A stretch of DNA of 63,255 nucleotides from Cohnella lubricantis (GTDB taxonomy: Bacteria; Bacillota; Bacilli; Paenibacillales; Paenibacillaceae): contig NZ_JACJVN010000023.1 of assembly GCF_014212015.1 (NCBI RefSeq), positions 1-63,255 on the forward strand, written 5' to 3'. The translations under genes were made by a program, and so were the position numbers. The notes under the pieces were generated by a model that saw nothing but the letters and a program-made list of their open reading frames with translations, had not been told where the DNA came from and did no database searches. Position 1 is the stretch's first letter. Every line of letters begins with the position of its first letter. Positions 22,137 through 30,649 of this stretch are shown in pieces.

Positions 22137-24539
22137 TTAACGGGGCTTGATCAGATTATTCGCAATCATGTTGTTAGCAGCAGATGCCATCTGATTGACC
22201 GCAGCTGCGTTCGCGTAATGGCCCGACAAATCGATTCGGTTGCCCAAGACGACATTATCCGATCCTGCCAAGTTAATAATGCCGCCCCATGCAGTAGGTC
22301 CAGTGGTTGGAATGCCGGTTAGGCTATTGCCGCTGACGACTGTATTGTTCTGAATGCGCAGGCCGCCAACCTGATTCCCTTGTACGATGGAACCGGCTGG
22401 AATGTGGAGGTTCTTGCCCGGTGAGACGTTATCCGAGACGATCCATCCGCAGTACTCGGCGTTATTCATGAAGGTATACAATGAAGAGTCCAGAGCGGCG
22501 TTGTCAGTCTCAAGATAATTGCCGGAGAACAGGACGTTCTTCATGTGGTAGATCTCGACCGGATACTTGCCGGATTTGCCGGCCAGTTGGATCGTATTAT
22601 GGACTATCCGAATATTTCGAACGTTATTCAGGTTGCTGGGATTAACGGATGCGCTGATTCCATTCGAACTAAGGCCCGTCTCGGGGTCCGCATTCACGTT
22701 AATATGATTGCCACTGATCAGAATATCCGTCGCGGACAAGCCGTTAGTAGACAGCTCAAATTTGATGGCTTGACCGTGCAAATAGCCGAGATTCTGAATG
22801 CTGATCTGATTGCCGACCACGCTGATATTGTCCATGTTGCCGCCTAGGCCGATTGCATTGTCGTATCCGAGGATCTGATTGTAGGAGATATTGATGTTCA
22901 AATAACGAGCGGTGCCGCCGCCAAAGTTGATGGTGCCATAATTTGAGATGGTATTGTGAATGATATCGCCGTACGACGTCAGATCGGAAGATCCATTCGT
23001 CGTATTGCGGATAATAATGCATTCGGCACCCCCTACTTTGGTGCCTCCGTAGCCGAAGAAGATGTCTTGGAACAGGTTGTTATCGACACGGAATCGGTGC
23101 CCGCCGATCCCGAGCGCGTTCGAACAGCCGTGGTGGAAGTAGTTGCCGGTTATCTGGTAGTCGGTACAATTGCCGGAATACGTTTGAATGAATTTACCGC
23201 GGGAATACCGGAACTCGTTGTCCTTGAACAGGAAGCGGGAATGACCGATCGTACCTAACGTTTCGAACATAACCTGATAATACTCTGTTGTATAGGTTCG
23301 GTTGCCGCCGTCGAAGACGATTCCTTCGAACGACCAGTCGGATGCGGAGTTATCTCTAGCTGTGAAGTATCGAATCAAATCGTTGCTTGGATTCACGTGC
23401 ATGAGACAAATTGGTTTGTTGACCCCAATGGTTCTGACATTCGATACGAAGAATACGGATCGCGCCGTATTGGGGTCGAGTCGCAAGTTGTAGACGCCGT
23501 ATGGCAGCTTGAGCGTTCCTCCTCCACCGGAGCCAAGGAAGCTGTAAGCTCGGTTGAAGGCGCCGGCATTGTCCATCAGGATAACGGCATTGCCATTCAC
23601 GGTTGCACCAGCAGCGGCTGATAAAGTCAACGTTGCTGTTCCGCCTCCGGAGTCGATCGTAGCCAAGAGCGTATTGTTCAATTTGGCTGATGGCGGTTCA
23701 ATTGGAATCCAAGGAGGCGTCGAAGCTTCGATGCTGCCAAGCCCGCCGTCCTCCCAGTAGGCGGTGACATCGCGAAGCAGAGCCAATATTCCCCGAGATC
23801 CTTCCGGATTCGTCGGCTCCCCGTATACCACAAAGCCGTGTCGCTGGCTGCCGCTAAGCGCCGGCATCGTGATCCGGATCTTGTTGCCCTCTCGGAAGCT
23901 TAATTGGGAGGCGGCGCTCGTGATCGCAACTGCCTCGCTTGCTGCCGTAATCCCGCCGTTCTTGTCCAAGATGGCAATCCGGTAACGGTAAGTCGTCGTG
24001 CCGGGCGTTCCATAATAAGTCAAGGTCGGCGCAGGCGCGGGATTCGGGAATGTAGAAGGAATGCTCGTTCCCGCATGGAGGACCATGACCGTATGGCCGT
24101 TCGCGAATTTGTTCTTGTCGACGGCAGGAACGGCAAGCTGCCGTGATCCGGCCGCGATTGAAGCGGATGCCGTTACGATTCCCGTTTGTTCGTCTCCTTC
24201 GGCGGAGCCGCCGAACCATTGAGGATAGATCGTATGGTCTTTGCTGTTCGTATTGTAAGTTCCCGCTCCCGTGAAGATGGGGAACAAGCCGGCTCTAATG
24301 TCGGCGTTGACGGTAACAACAACGCCCGAGGCGGTATCTAAAGCTGCTCCCCTCTCGAAAACAATCGTCTTGGAGCTTGGAAAGTAGACGTTCGCAGTTA
24401 GTCGATAGATACCCTCCGGGAAGAGAATGGTATTATTGGGGCTTGTGATTGCGGACAGAATGGCAGGCGCATCATTCGTCTGTCCGTCGCCTGTGGCGCC
24501 GAAATCTTTGACGTTGATCTCTTTGAAGATGTCAGCCAT
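22137..24539 (-). CDS. large right-handed beta-helix protein (pectate-lyase-like fold)
   Basis: About 800 residues; the start at 24539 follows AAAGGAGA with a 7-base spacer, whereas longer in-frame starts lack a site. Near the N terminus NVKDFGATGDGQTNDAPAIL is the entry block of the Pectate_lyase_3 domain common in polysaccharide lyases and phage tailspikes. A central insert (about 160-300) is Pro/Thr-rich. The C-terminal 400 residues form many turns with N-x-I-x-x-N repeats, as in parallel beta-helices. No signal peptide is seen. It lies divergent to the EPS operon, so a role in cutting or modifying that polysaccharide is likely but unproven. Active-site residues could not be identified. 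Confidence 0.75.
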   Translation of the reverse strand: MADIFKEINVKDFGATGDGQTNDAPAILSAITSPNNTILFPEGIYRLTANVYFPSSKTIVFERGAALDTASGVVVTVNADIRAGLFPIFTGAGTYNTNSKDHTIYPQWFGGSAEGDEQTGIVTASASIAAGSRQLAVPAVDKNKFANGHTVMVLHAGTSIPSTFPNPAPAPTLTYYGTPGTTTYRYRIAILDKNGGITAASEAVAITSAASQLSFREGNKIRITMPALSGSQRHGFVVYGEPTNPEGSRGILALLRDVTAYWEDGGLGSIEASTPPWIPIEPPSAKLNNTLLATIDSGGGTATLTLSAAAGATVNGNAVILMDNAGAFNRAYSFLGSGGGGTLKLPYGVYNLRLDPNTARSVFFVSNVRTIGVNKPICLMHVNPSNDLIRYFTARDNSASDWSFEGIVFDGGNRTYTTEYYQVMFETLGTIGHSRFLFKDNEFRYSRGKFIQTYSGNCTDYQITGNYFHHGCSNALGIGGHRFRVDNNLFQDIFFGYGGTKVGGAECIIIRNTTNGSSDLTSYGDIIHNTISNYGTINFGGGTARYLNINISYNQILGYDNAIGLGGNMDNISVVGNQISIQNLGYLHGQAIKFELSTNGLSATDILISGNHINVNADPETGLSSNGISASVNPSNLNNVRNIRIVHNTIQLAGKSGKYPVEIYHMKNVLFSGNYLETDNAALDSSLYTFMNNAEYCGWIVSDNVSPGKNLHIPAGSIVQGNQVGGLRIQNNTVVSGNSLTGIPTTGPTAWGGIINLAGSDNVVLGNRIDLSGHYANAAAVNQMASAANNMIANNLIKPR

Positions 24540-24684
24540 CAGCAAGTCTCCTTTCGAAGGCTGTTCTATCCTGGTGGATAGAGCCTTGTCTCCTATCCTA
24601 TGCAGGACCGTAGTCATAGTAATAGGTAAGGAATCCATCGGGATACAAATCGGAACGTAAAACCGGGAAAATCATAAAACGATG

Positions 24685-24730
24685 TTGACATGTTACGTTC
24701 TGTATCGTATTATTTGTTACGTAACGTATC
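24685..24730 (+). promoter_or_regulatory. EPS operon promoter with paired GWTAC-N5-GTAKY operators
   Basis: TTGACA (24685-24690), a 17-base spacer and TATTAT (24708-24713). Operator 1, GTTACGTTCTGTATC (24692-24706), is inside the spacer. Operator 2, GTTACGTAACGTATC (24716-24730), is 24 bp downstream. The layout matches the galU promoter. Confidence 0.82.
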
Positions 24731-24767
24731 AATGGAGCGAATTTCTCACATAATTAGGGGGTCCCCG

Positions 24768-25520
24768 ATGGAATTGAAGGATTATGTAGCGGTCATTCGC
24801 AAGCGCTTGTGGTTGATCCTCTTGTTAGTCGTTGTCTCGACCATCGTCACCTTTGTATACACGAATCAACAATATCAGCCAATCTACGAGGCGGCAACGA
24901 AGCTGATCGTCAACAAGACGCTGGATGACAGCGTAGTCGGTATCGAGCAGATGGATTACGGAGCGCTCAACGTTAATATCGAATTGATCAATACATACAG
25001 GGAGATTATCAGGACACCTGCCATCATGGACAAGGTGATCCAACGCTATCCCGAGTTGGATGTCAGCTCGGAATCTCTCATCGACCGAGTTCAGATCTTC
25101 GCGTTGAACAATACGCAAGTCATGGCAATCTATGTTCAGGACTATTCTTACGAGCAGGCGGCGAGAATCGTCAACGCGGTCTCCGAGGTGTTCAAGTCGG
25201 AGATTCCAAACATCATGAAGGTCGATAACATCATGATCCTGAACACGGCAGACGAGACGGATCCGAACCCGCAGCCCATCAATTTCAAGAGCAATCAAGC
25301 TATCGTTCTAGCTGTCGCGATCTCCTTGATCTTCGGGGTCGGAATCGCGTTCCTGCTGGAATTCCTGGACGATTCGGTCAAGACGGAGAACGATGTTCAG
25401 CAAGTATTCGGCAGACCGGTGCTTGCGATTGTCGAACCGCCTAAACCGAAGAAGCCGCAATCCTTCAGCCGAAAGCCGTTCCGAAGAGAGGCAGGTGAGA
25501 TCGTTGCCAATCGCCATTAA
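24768..25520 (+). CDS. polysaccharide chain-length determinant / co-polymerase (Wzz-like, EpsA-like)
   Basis: The protein has 250 residues; the ATG at 24768 follows TAGGGGG. It has two membrane segments, at about 18-40 and 180-200, flanking an extracytoplasmic domain with the usual VYTNQQYQPIYEAATKLIV start. The C terminus beyond the second segment is Pro/Lys-rich and basic and would activate the partner kinase. It is the first gene of the EPS operon and overlaps the BY-kinase gene. This order, followed by the EAR, copies B. subtilis epsA-epsB-EAR. Confidence 0.88.
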   Translation: MELKDYVAVIRKRLWLILLLVVVSTIVTFVYTNQQYQPIYEAATKLIVNKTLDDSVVGIEQMDYGALNVNIELINTYREIIRTPAIMDKVIQRYPELDVSSESLIDRVQIFALNNTQVMAIYVQDYSYEQAARIVNAVSEVFKSEIPNIMKVDNIMILNTADETDPNPQPINFKSNQAIVLAVAISLIFGVGIAFLLEFLDDSVKTENDVQQVFGRPVLAIVEPPKPKKPQSFSRKPFRREAGEIVANRH

Positions 25521-26121
25521 AGACGATGTTGCATCGCACGAGCTCGATGCTTATCAAACGCTTAGAGTGAATATTGGTTTTCAATTAGCCGAGGACGACT
25601 TGAAGACGATTGTCGTGACCTCGTCAACCCGCGGCGGCGAAGAGAAATCCAGATCGGCTTTAAGTCTTGCTATCGCATATGCTCAATCCGGCAGAAGGAC
25701 GCTATTGATAGATGCCGATGCGAGGAAGCCAGCTCTGCACCGATACATGACGGGGGATTCCGGTCAAGGACTCGTTCCTTACTTAACCCGAGAATGCCGG
25801 CTCGAGGACGCCATCCAGGCCACAAACATCAGCCGGCTGTCCGTCATGACCTCTGGTTCAGCTACCGCAAGCCCGTCCGAGCTCCTGACCTCTGAGCGTA
25901 TGCTAGATCTTCTCGAATGGAGCGGCTCCTCTTACGATATCGTTATCCTCGACACTCCGCCCTTAATCGATTGTATTGAATCCAAATATTTGGCTGCCAA
26001 ATGCGGCGGCGCTCTTATGGTAATGAAGATTGGCAAAGTGAAGCGCGACTTGGCCAAGAAGGCACAGGAAGTTCTGGCCGGCGCGAATGCCAAATTACTC
26101 GGCGCCGTTCTAGTCAAATAA
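25504..26121 (+). CDS. BY-kinase relative (EpsB/CpsD-like) with altered Walker A and no tyrosine tail
   Basis: About 205 residues; TTG 25504 is chosen because AGGTGAG lies 5 bases upstream, and GTG 25495 is an alternative. It keeps the Walker A' LLIDADARKP and the Walker B VILDTPP. The P-loop, however, reads RGGEEKSRS where the family has PGEGKST: the Gly before the invariant Lys is Glu, and the Thr after Ser is Arg. The protein ends at GAVLVK and lacks the usual C-terminal Tyr cluster. It may no longer phosphorylate tyrosine and may act only structurally with the Wzz-like partner. Confidence 0.85.
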   Translation: MPIAIKDDVASHELDAYQTLRVNIGFQLAEDDLKTIVVTSSTRGGEEKSRSALSLAIAYAQSGRRTLLIDADARKPALHRYMTGDSGQGLVPYLTRECRLEDAIQATNISRLSVMTSGSATASPSELLTSERMLDLLEWSGSSYDIVILDTPPLIDCIESKYLAAKCGGALMVMKIGKVKRDLAKKAQEVLAGANAKLLGAVLVK

Positions 26122-26140
26122 GACCGATGCTGTTCAATCT

Positions 26141-26252
26141 TAGGTAATGTCTACTACACCTTTATCATTGTAGGCACTCGGCTATGCTGTGGGCTTGTCT
26201 GCCTTAGACGTGAATCGTCGAGGGTGTAGCGTGAGGACGGGTTAAATGCCCT
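26141..26252 (+). ncRNA. EAR-like (eps-associated) structured RNA, copy A
   Basis: It lies between the epsB-like gene and the next gene, exactly where EAR lies in B. subtilis. Alignment with copy B (48416-48532) shows the same stems with compensating changes: outer stem CTACACC/GGTGTAG, CGGC/GCTG hairpin, GGC/GCC hairpin (longer in B), GACG/CGTC hairpin, and GGG/CCC hairpin near the end. Blocks GGTAATGTCT, GGCACTCGGC and CCTTAGACGT are invariant. EAR promotes processive antitermination through long eps operons. Identity is by structure and position; no covariance search was run. Confidence 0.78.
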
Positions 26253-26303
26253 ATTTCGATATATAGCATGAGCTGCTGTCAATGGCGGGAGGACGGAGAG
26301 ACG

Positions 26304-26684
26304 ATGAGCAAGATACGTAAGGCCTTTGAATCGGGCATTGAAGACATTCTGATCGTCACGGTCAAAGGAAAGAGAGCAATCGAGGATAACTAGTAGCAAA
26401 TGAACCAGCATGAAGCGACCGGAAGTCCGGTCATCAGCGTTCTGCCGATATCCGACAAGGAGACGCAACGTTACGGGATCGTTGACCCGTTCAGCTGCGA
26501 CGACAGGCTATATCAAGTGAAGCTACTCATGGAGAATCCAACTCCTGGCTACGCACCTTTAAATTTGGCTATAATGGGGCGCTATATTATGACCCCTGAA
26601 ATATTCCTTTATCTCGACAAGCAGCAAGTCGGAGCCGGCGGCGAGATCCAGCTGACCGATGCGATTTTGGGGGGAGAGCCGTGA
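26304..26684 (+). pseudogene. galU: decayed galU copy
   Basis: The 5' piece (26304-26393) starts MSKIRKA, like the intact GalU, then jumps to [20 protein letters not shown] and stops, deleting about 40 residues including the GLGTRFLP nucleotide site. The second piece (ATG 26400) matches galU from RYGIV through GRYIMTPEI to [12 protein letters not shown] and then ends. The Gly-rich 3' end is lost, and the ribosome site of the next gene lies in its last bases. Residue identity to the intact copy at 13462 is clearly high. It cannot be active. Placed just after EAR A, it may once have been a real EPS gene. Confidence 0.88.
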
Positions 26685-27970
26685 GAAGCACAAGATTTGA
26701 TCCAAGGAAGTCGTATCGTAGACAGGCCCAATCCAAGGCTTTGAGAACGATGCTCCTATGCGCGGTTCTGTTGACGGGCTGTTCGAGCTTGAACAGCGCG
26801 CCAGCCGACAATGGACAAGCGGTGGAGACCGCTCCATTAACCGTGAAGACGGAGGAGCTTAGGAGACAAATCATTGGAGAACCCGAGGAAGTAACCGCCA
26901 GCGTGCTGCCGTCCGAAGAGCTGAATCTCATCGCTTCGATCGGCGGCAAAGTCGAGAAGGTGGAGAAGAGGCAAGGGGATATGGTGAAGGAGGGCGGCGT
27001 GATCGCCCGCCTTAGCTTGCTCGAGGAAGACAAGGAGCTGCGCCAGAGCGCGGAGGAAGCTGTGCTCGAGGCTCAGCAGCAGATCGAGGAAGCGAAGAAG
27101 CAGATCTCTCTTGCTAACGTTGAGAATGAGACGTCCATTCAGAAGCTGAATAACCAGATCAAAGAAGCACTCAAAGTGTACAACAAGGTTCGCAATGATT
27201 ATGACGTGGGCATGGCGACACAGGACGATCTGAATGAAGCCCGGGCGGCTTACGACAATCTAAAGCTGGATCTTAGTATTACGATCCAGCGAATGAATGC
27301 TTCGAAGCCGGAAGAGCAATTGAAGTCTCTGGAGGAGCAACTCGAGAACGCCAAGGAGACTGTGGAGCAACTGAAGCAGCAAGAAGAGCAGCTAGTTATT
27401 AAGGCGCCCATCAACGGGGTTCTGACGCAATTGTCTCTATCTGAAGGCATAACGATTCGTTCGGACGAAGCTATCGGAAACATTACGAAGTTAGATCCTG
27501 TTATTCTGCAGGCGATGCTGACAGAGAAATCGCTGCCCGTCGTCAGCGGGAAGGAGAGTCTCCCGGTTATCGTTCCGACAACCTCTCAAACGTTCCAAGG
27601 ACAGATTCGTTATCTCGCGACGCTCAGGGATCCGAACACCAATGCCTACGAGCTTGACCTCGAGGTGCCCAACCCGGATATCGCGCTGCAGCCGGGCATG
27701 AAGGTCAAAGTCAGGCTGACAGACGAAGCGGAACTGAATGTGCTTGCGGTTCCTGTTGCGAGCATCCTCACGGAAGGGGCGGACAGTTACGTCTTCGTCA
27801 TCTCGAACGGCGTAGCCGAGAAGCGTAAGGTGAATCTTGGCCTCTCCAACGGCTTCGTTCAAGAGATCGTCGAGGGAGTCGCTGAGGGTGAATGGGTCGC
27901 CTTGACCGGAATTCAGCAGTTGAAGGATAAAGAGAAGGTACGATCTGTACCGCAGGGAGGGTCTAACTGA
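26681..27970 (+). CDS. lipoprotein adaptor of the HlyD/RND membrane-fusion type
   Basis: The protein has 429 residues with a GTG start and GGGGGGAGA upstream. A lipobox LTGC puts the lipidated Cys at residue 34. A barrel-sandwich half (SIGGKVEKVEKRQGD) is followed by a coiled-coil hairpin, about residues 115-245, rich in Glu, Gln and Lys. The second half (PINGVLTQLSLSEG) and a beta-barrel follow. Such adaptors normally connect transporters, yet no cognate ABC or RND permease is adjacent. Its place in the EPS operon suggests a role in export of the polymer. The start overlaps the end of the galU relic. Confidence 0.8.
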   Translation: MRSTRFDPRKSYRRQAQSKALRTMLLCAVLLTGCSSLNSAPADNGQAVETAPLTVKTEELRRQIIGEPEEVTASVLPSEELNLIASIGGKVEKVEKRQGDMVKEGGVIARLSLLEEDKELRQSAEEAVLEAQQQIEEAKKQISLANVENETSIQKLNNQIKEALKVYNKVRNDYDVGMATQDDLNEARAAYDNLKLDLSITIQRMNASKPEEQLKSLEEQLENAKETVEQLKQQEEQLVIKAPINGVLTQLSLSEGITIRSDEAIGNITKLDPVILQAMLTEKSLPVVSGKESLPVIVPTTSQTFQGQIRYLATLRDPNTNAYELDLEVPNPDIALQPGMKVKVRLTDEAELNVLAVPVASILTEGADSYVFVISNGVAEKRKVNLGLSNGFVQEIVEGVAEGEWVALTGIQQLKDKEKVRSVPQGGSN

Positions 27971-27971
27971 C

Positions 27972-29660
27972 ATGTTGCCTATGAAGAAGGGTGCTCTTGC
28001 AACCGTCCTGATGCTAATGCTCTTCGTCTCGCTCGGCGTCTCTCCGCTCGGCCAAGCGAACGCTGCCGTCACCGCCACGGTCCAACTGACGGGCACATTG
28101 AAAGCCGAAGTCATCGGGGTCTTGAACGAACGCGTAGCGAACGGTACAAGGATCGCTGCCGTTGTCCGACTAACGAATTCGAGCTCGAAGCTGGTCAAGG
28201 TGCCCGACTACGAATTAAGAGCTAAGACGACGGCGGGAATCACCTATGCCTTAAAGTCGAGTTCGGCTAACAAGGCAACGATACAGCCGAAGGAGTCCGT
28301 CGACTTGAACTATATGACCGTCATCACCCGCAAGGACGCCATTACCGTATCCAAGCTAGCCTGGATCAAGGTTGACGCCTATGTCTATCCCAAGAAGGAG
28401 ACGCTGGTCAAGGAGCTCGCGGTATCCAGTCTCGTCTGGAGCGGGGACGGCTCCGTATTAGCGGACAAGAGCTTGTCGGTCGCTTGGGGCAAAGCCTTCA
28501 AGATACCTTCGTTGACGTCGTCTTTGGAATACGCGCCGACCAGGGCCTATACCCGCAGCACGCCGTCTGGCGCCGTTACGATCCTGACACTGCGAGTCAA
28601 GAACAATGGCAAATGGCAAGAGAAGCTGCCGGAGTTTCTCGTCTCGGGGGTCGCATCGAACAAGGCATACCTGGGCTCAAGAGTCGGGGAGGAGAGCGTC
28701 ATTCTCGAACCGGGAGAAGAGCAGAACATCTATTACGCGATTCCAACGGACAGCGGAGCGAACCTTATGAGGCTAAACGTGTTGATTCCCGAGCGTTTCA
28801 TTGATGAGGCCGGGAGATCAACTTCGTATTCGATCGGCCGCCTAAGCATTCAGCTCCCGCAGAGTGCAGCCTTGCGTAATCCGGCAGCCGCTTATACGTT
28901 CGATACGCCGATTCAATTCGATAATGAGAACAAGCGCATACGGGAAGAGATCGATGTCTCACTCGCCGATCTGCAACTGTATAAGGGCGAAGGCAATGGC
29001 TACAAGATCGCCGTAGCTAAATTCAAGATCAACAATCGCGGCAGCTTATCCGTTCCGCTGCCTGATTTCGTGGCGGAGATCGTGAGCGAGGATGGGGTAA
29101 GCTACGATGGCGTTCGTCAAGCCGAAGCTCCTTCGGCGCTTAACCCGAACTTGGGTACCGTCATCAGTTATTTCTTCGTGGTGCCCGAATCGGAGAATCA
29201 GGATGGCTTGACGCTGAACTTGCTCGACGCAGGCAGCGCGGCGCCTTACGTGCTGCCAATCGCCAGTATTACTACAGAGGTGAAGCAGTACGACGGATCG
29301 GCCTTCTATCCCTACACGGTTCATCTCTCCAAGTCCTCCTCGATGCAGCTGAACGGCTCAAATTCCGAGTCATCGCTGTCCGTTACGCTTGCAGTCGATG
29401 TGAGCGCCGAGGAGCAAATGGTCGTGAACCGCGGCTTCTCCAGCATGAAGCTTGAATTATATAGCCCGTCCGAGGGCGTCGTCGATTCCGCCTATCTCGC
29501 CTTTACGGGGGCGGATCGTCTAATCAGCGGCAAACGCACAGTAAGATTCGAGCTGCCCCCTTCCATGCTTAGTGCGGGTTCCTTGTCCTTGCGCGTCTAC
29601 GAGTCGTTCGATACGCCTGCCGGCGAAGCGAACCGCCTGACGGCAACTATCCCAATGTAA
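27972..29660 (+). CDS. secreted multi-domain beta-rich protein, unknown function
   Basis: The protein has 562 residues; the ATG at 27972 follows GGAGGG at 10 bases. A signal peptide with a Leu/Met-rich core ends at ANA near residue 32. The body has three or four repeated beta-domains of about 130 residues, each starting with an LxxVWxx or Y-K-I-A-V-A-K-F pattern and ending PDF, like FxxxY-type immunoglobulin-like repeats. No Cys and no sortase motif are seen. Located between the lipoprotein adaptor and the first glycosyltransferase, it is probably surface exposed and EPS related. Confidence 0.7.
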   Translation: MLPMKKGALATVLMLMLFVSLGVSPLGQANAAVTATVQLTGTLKAEVIGVLNERVANGTRIAAVVRLTNSSSKLVKVPDYELRAKTTAGITYALKSSSANKATIQPKESVDLNYMTVITRKDAITVSKLAWIKVDAYVYPKKETLVKELAVSSLVWSGDGSVLADKSLSVAWGKAFKIPSLTSSLEYAPTRAYTRSTPSGAVTILTLRVKNNGKWQEKLPEFLVSGVASNKAYLGSRVGEESVILEPGEEQNIYYAIPTDSGANLMRLNVLIPERFIDEAGRSTSYSIGRLSIQLPQSAALRNPAAAYTFDTPIQFDNENKRIREEIDVSLADLQLYKGEGNGYKIAVAKFKINNRGSLSVPLPDFVAEIVSEDGVSYDGVRQAEAPSALNPNLGTVISYFFVVPESENQDGLTLNLLDAGSAAPYVLPIASITTEVKQYDGSAFYPYTVHLSKSSSMQLNGSNSESSLSVTLAVDVSAEEQMVVNRGFSSMKLELYSPSEGVVDSAYLAFTGADRLISGKRTVRFELPPSMLSAGSLSLRVYESFDTPAGEANRLTATIPM

Positions 29661-29662
29661 GG

Positions 29663-30649
29663 GTGAACGAAGGATTGAAGATCAGCGTACTGGTACCGAC
29701 TTATCGCAGGGTGAACGATCTGCGGCGGTGCGTTAGCGCACTGCTTCGGCAGACGAGAATTCCCCACGAGATAATCGTCGTCGTCAGAAGGGAAGATACC
29801 GAGACAATTCATTACGCAGAATCGCTTGCCGCTGCCGAGACGCTGCTCAAGATCATGTACGTCGATTTGCCCGGAGTCGTACAGGCGATGAGCCATGGTT
29901 TAACGGCGGTGACGGGGGACATCGTCGCGATTACCGACGACGACTCTGAACCGTTCGCCGACTGGCTGGAGCTGCTCGCAGAAGCGTTCGAGAAGGACTC
30001 GAGTGTGGCCGGCGCCGGCGGGCGGGATTTGATCTATCAGGATGGAGCGATATTGGATGGGGCTGCGAGTAAGGTAGGGAGACTTCAATGGTTCGGCCGA
30101 ATGATCGGCAATCATCATCTCGGGACAGGCAAGGCGCGAGAAGTTGATTTTCTCAAGGGAGTCAATTGCGCCTATCGAACGGAACTTCTAAGGCAACTTG
30201 GCTTCGAGCTTCGCTTGCGGGGAACGGGAGCGCAGGTGCATTGGGAACTCGCTATCGGACTTGCTCTGAAGCGGATGGGATGGAAGCTAATCTACGATCC
30301 ATTCATCGGCGTCTACCATTATCCTTCGACTCGCCATGATGAGGATAAGCGGGGGGAATTCAAGCCGCTTGCCGCCATGAACGCTGTACATAATGAGACG
30401 CTTATCTTATGGGGGTACTTGTCCTGGACCAAGAGAATCGCATTTATTCTATGGGCGGTATTGGTCGGATCGAGAACGTCGCCGGGGCTGCTTCAATTCA
30501 TTAGAAGATTAGCAGGCGGGGGGGGACATGCCTTCCCGCTTCTTGCTGCTTCATTAAAAGGCAGAAAATTAGGAATTCAAACATGGGGAGTGTCCCGTCA
30601 TGAAGGTCGGCATCGTCATGCCGCTCGCGGGCTTGAGAGGCGGAGCTGA
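29663..30649 (+). CDS. family-2 glycosyltransferase
   Basis: The protein has 328 residues with a GTG start. GT-A fold: VLVPTYRR near the start, then the metal-binding ITDDDSEP at about residue 90, and a hydrophobic stretch near 240-265 that may be a membrane association. It is the first of a run of sugar transferases in the operon and overlaps the next one by 50 bases. The sugar donor cannot be read from the sequence. Confidence 0.87.
   Translation: MNEGLKISVLVPTYRRVNDLRRCVSALLRQTRIPHEIIVVVRREDTETIHYAESLAAAETLLKIMYVDLPGVVQAMSHGLTAVTGDIVAITDDDSEPFADWLELLAEAFEKDSSVAGAGGRDLIYQDGAILDGAASKVGRLQWFGRMIGNHHLGTGKAREVDFLKGVNCAYRTELLRQLGFELRLRGTGAQVHWELAIGLALKRMGWKLIYDPFIGVYHYPSTRHDEDKRGEFKPLAAMNAVHNETLILWGYLSWTKRIAFILWAVLVGSRTSPGLLQFIRRLAGGGGHAFPLLAASLKGRKLGIQTWGVSRHEGRHRHAARGLERRS

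Noticed and set aside
26121..26304. c-di-GMP class I riboswitch
   Set aside because: The conserved GNRA tetraloop and receptor pattern is absent, and the position plus the second copy fit EAR better.
26304..26684. Functional short UDP-glucose pyrophosphorylase gene
   Set aside because: The nucleotide-binding loop and the C-terminal part are missing and a stop interrupts the frame.
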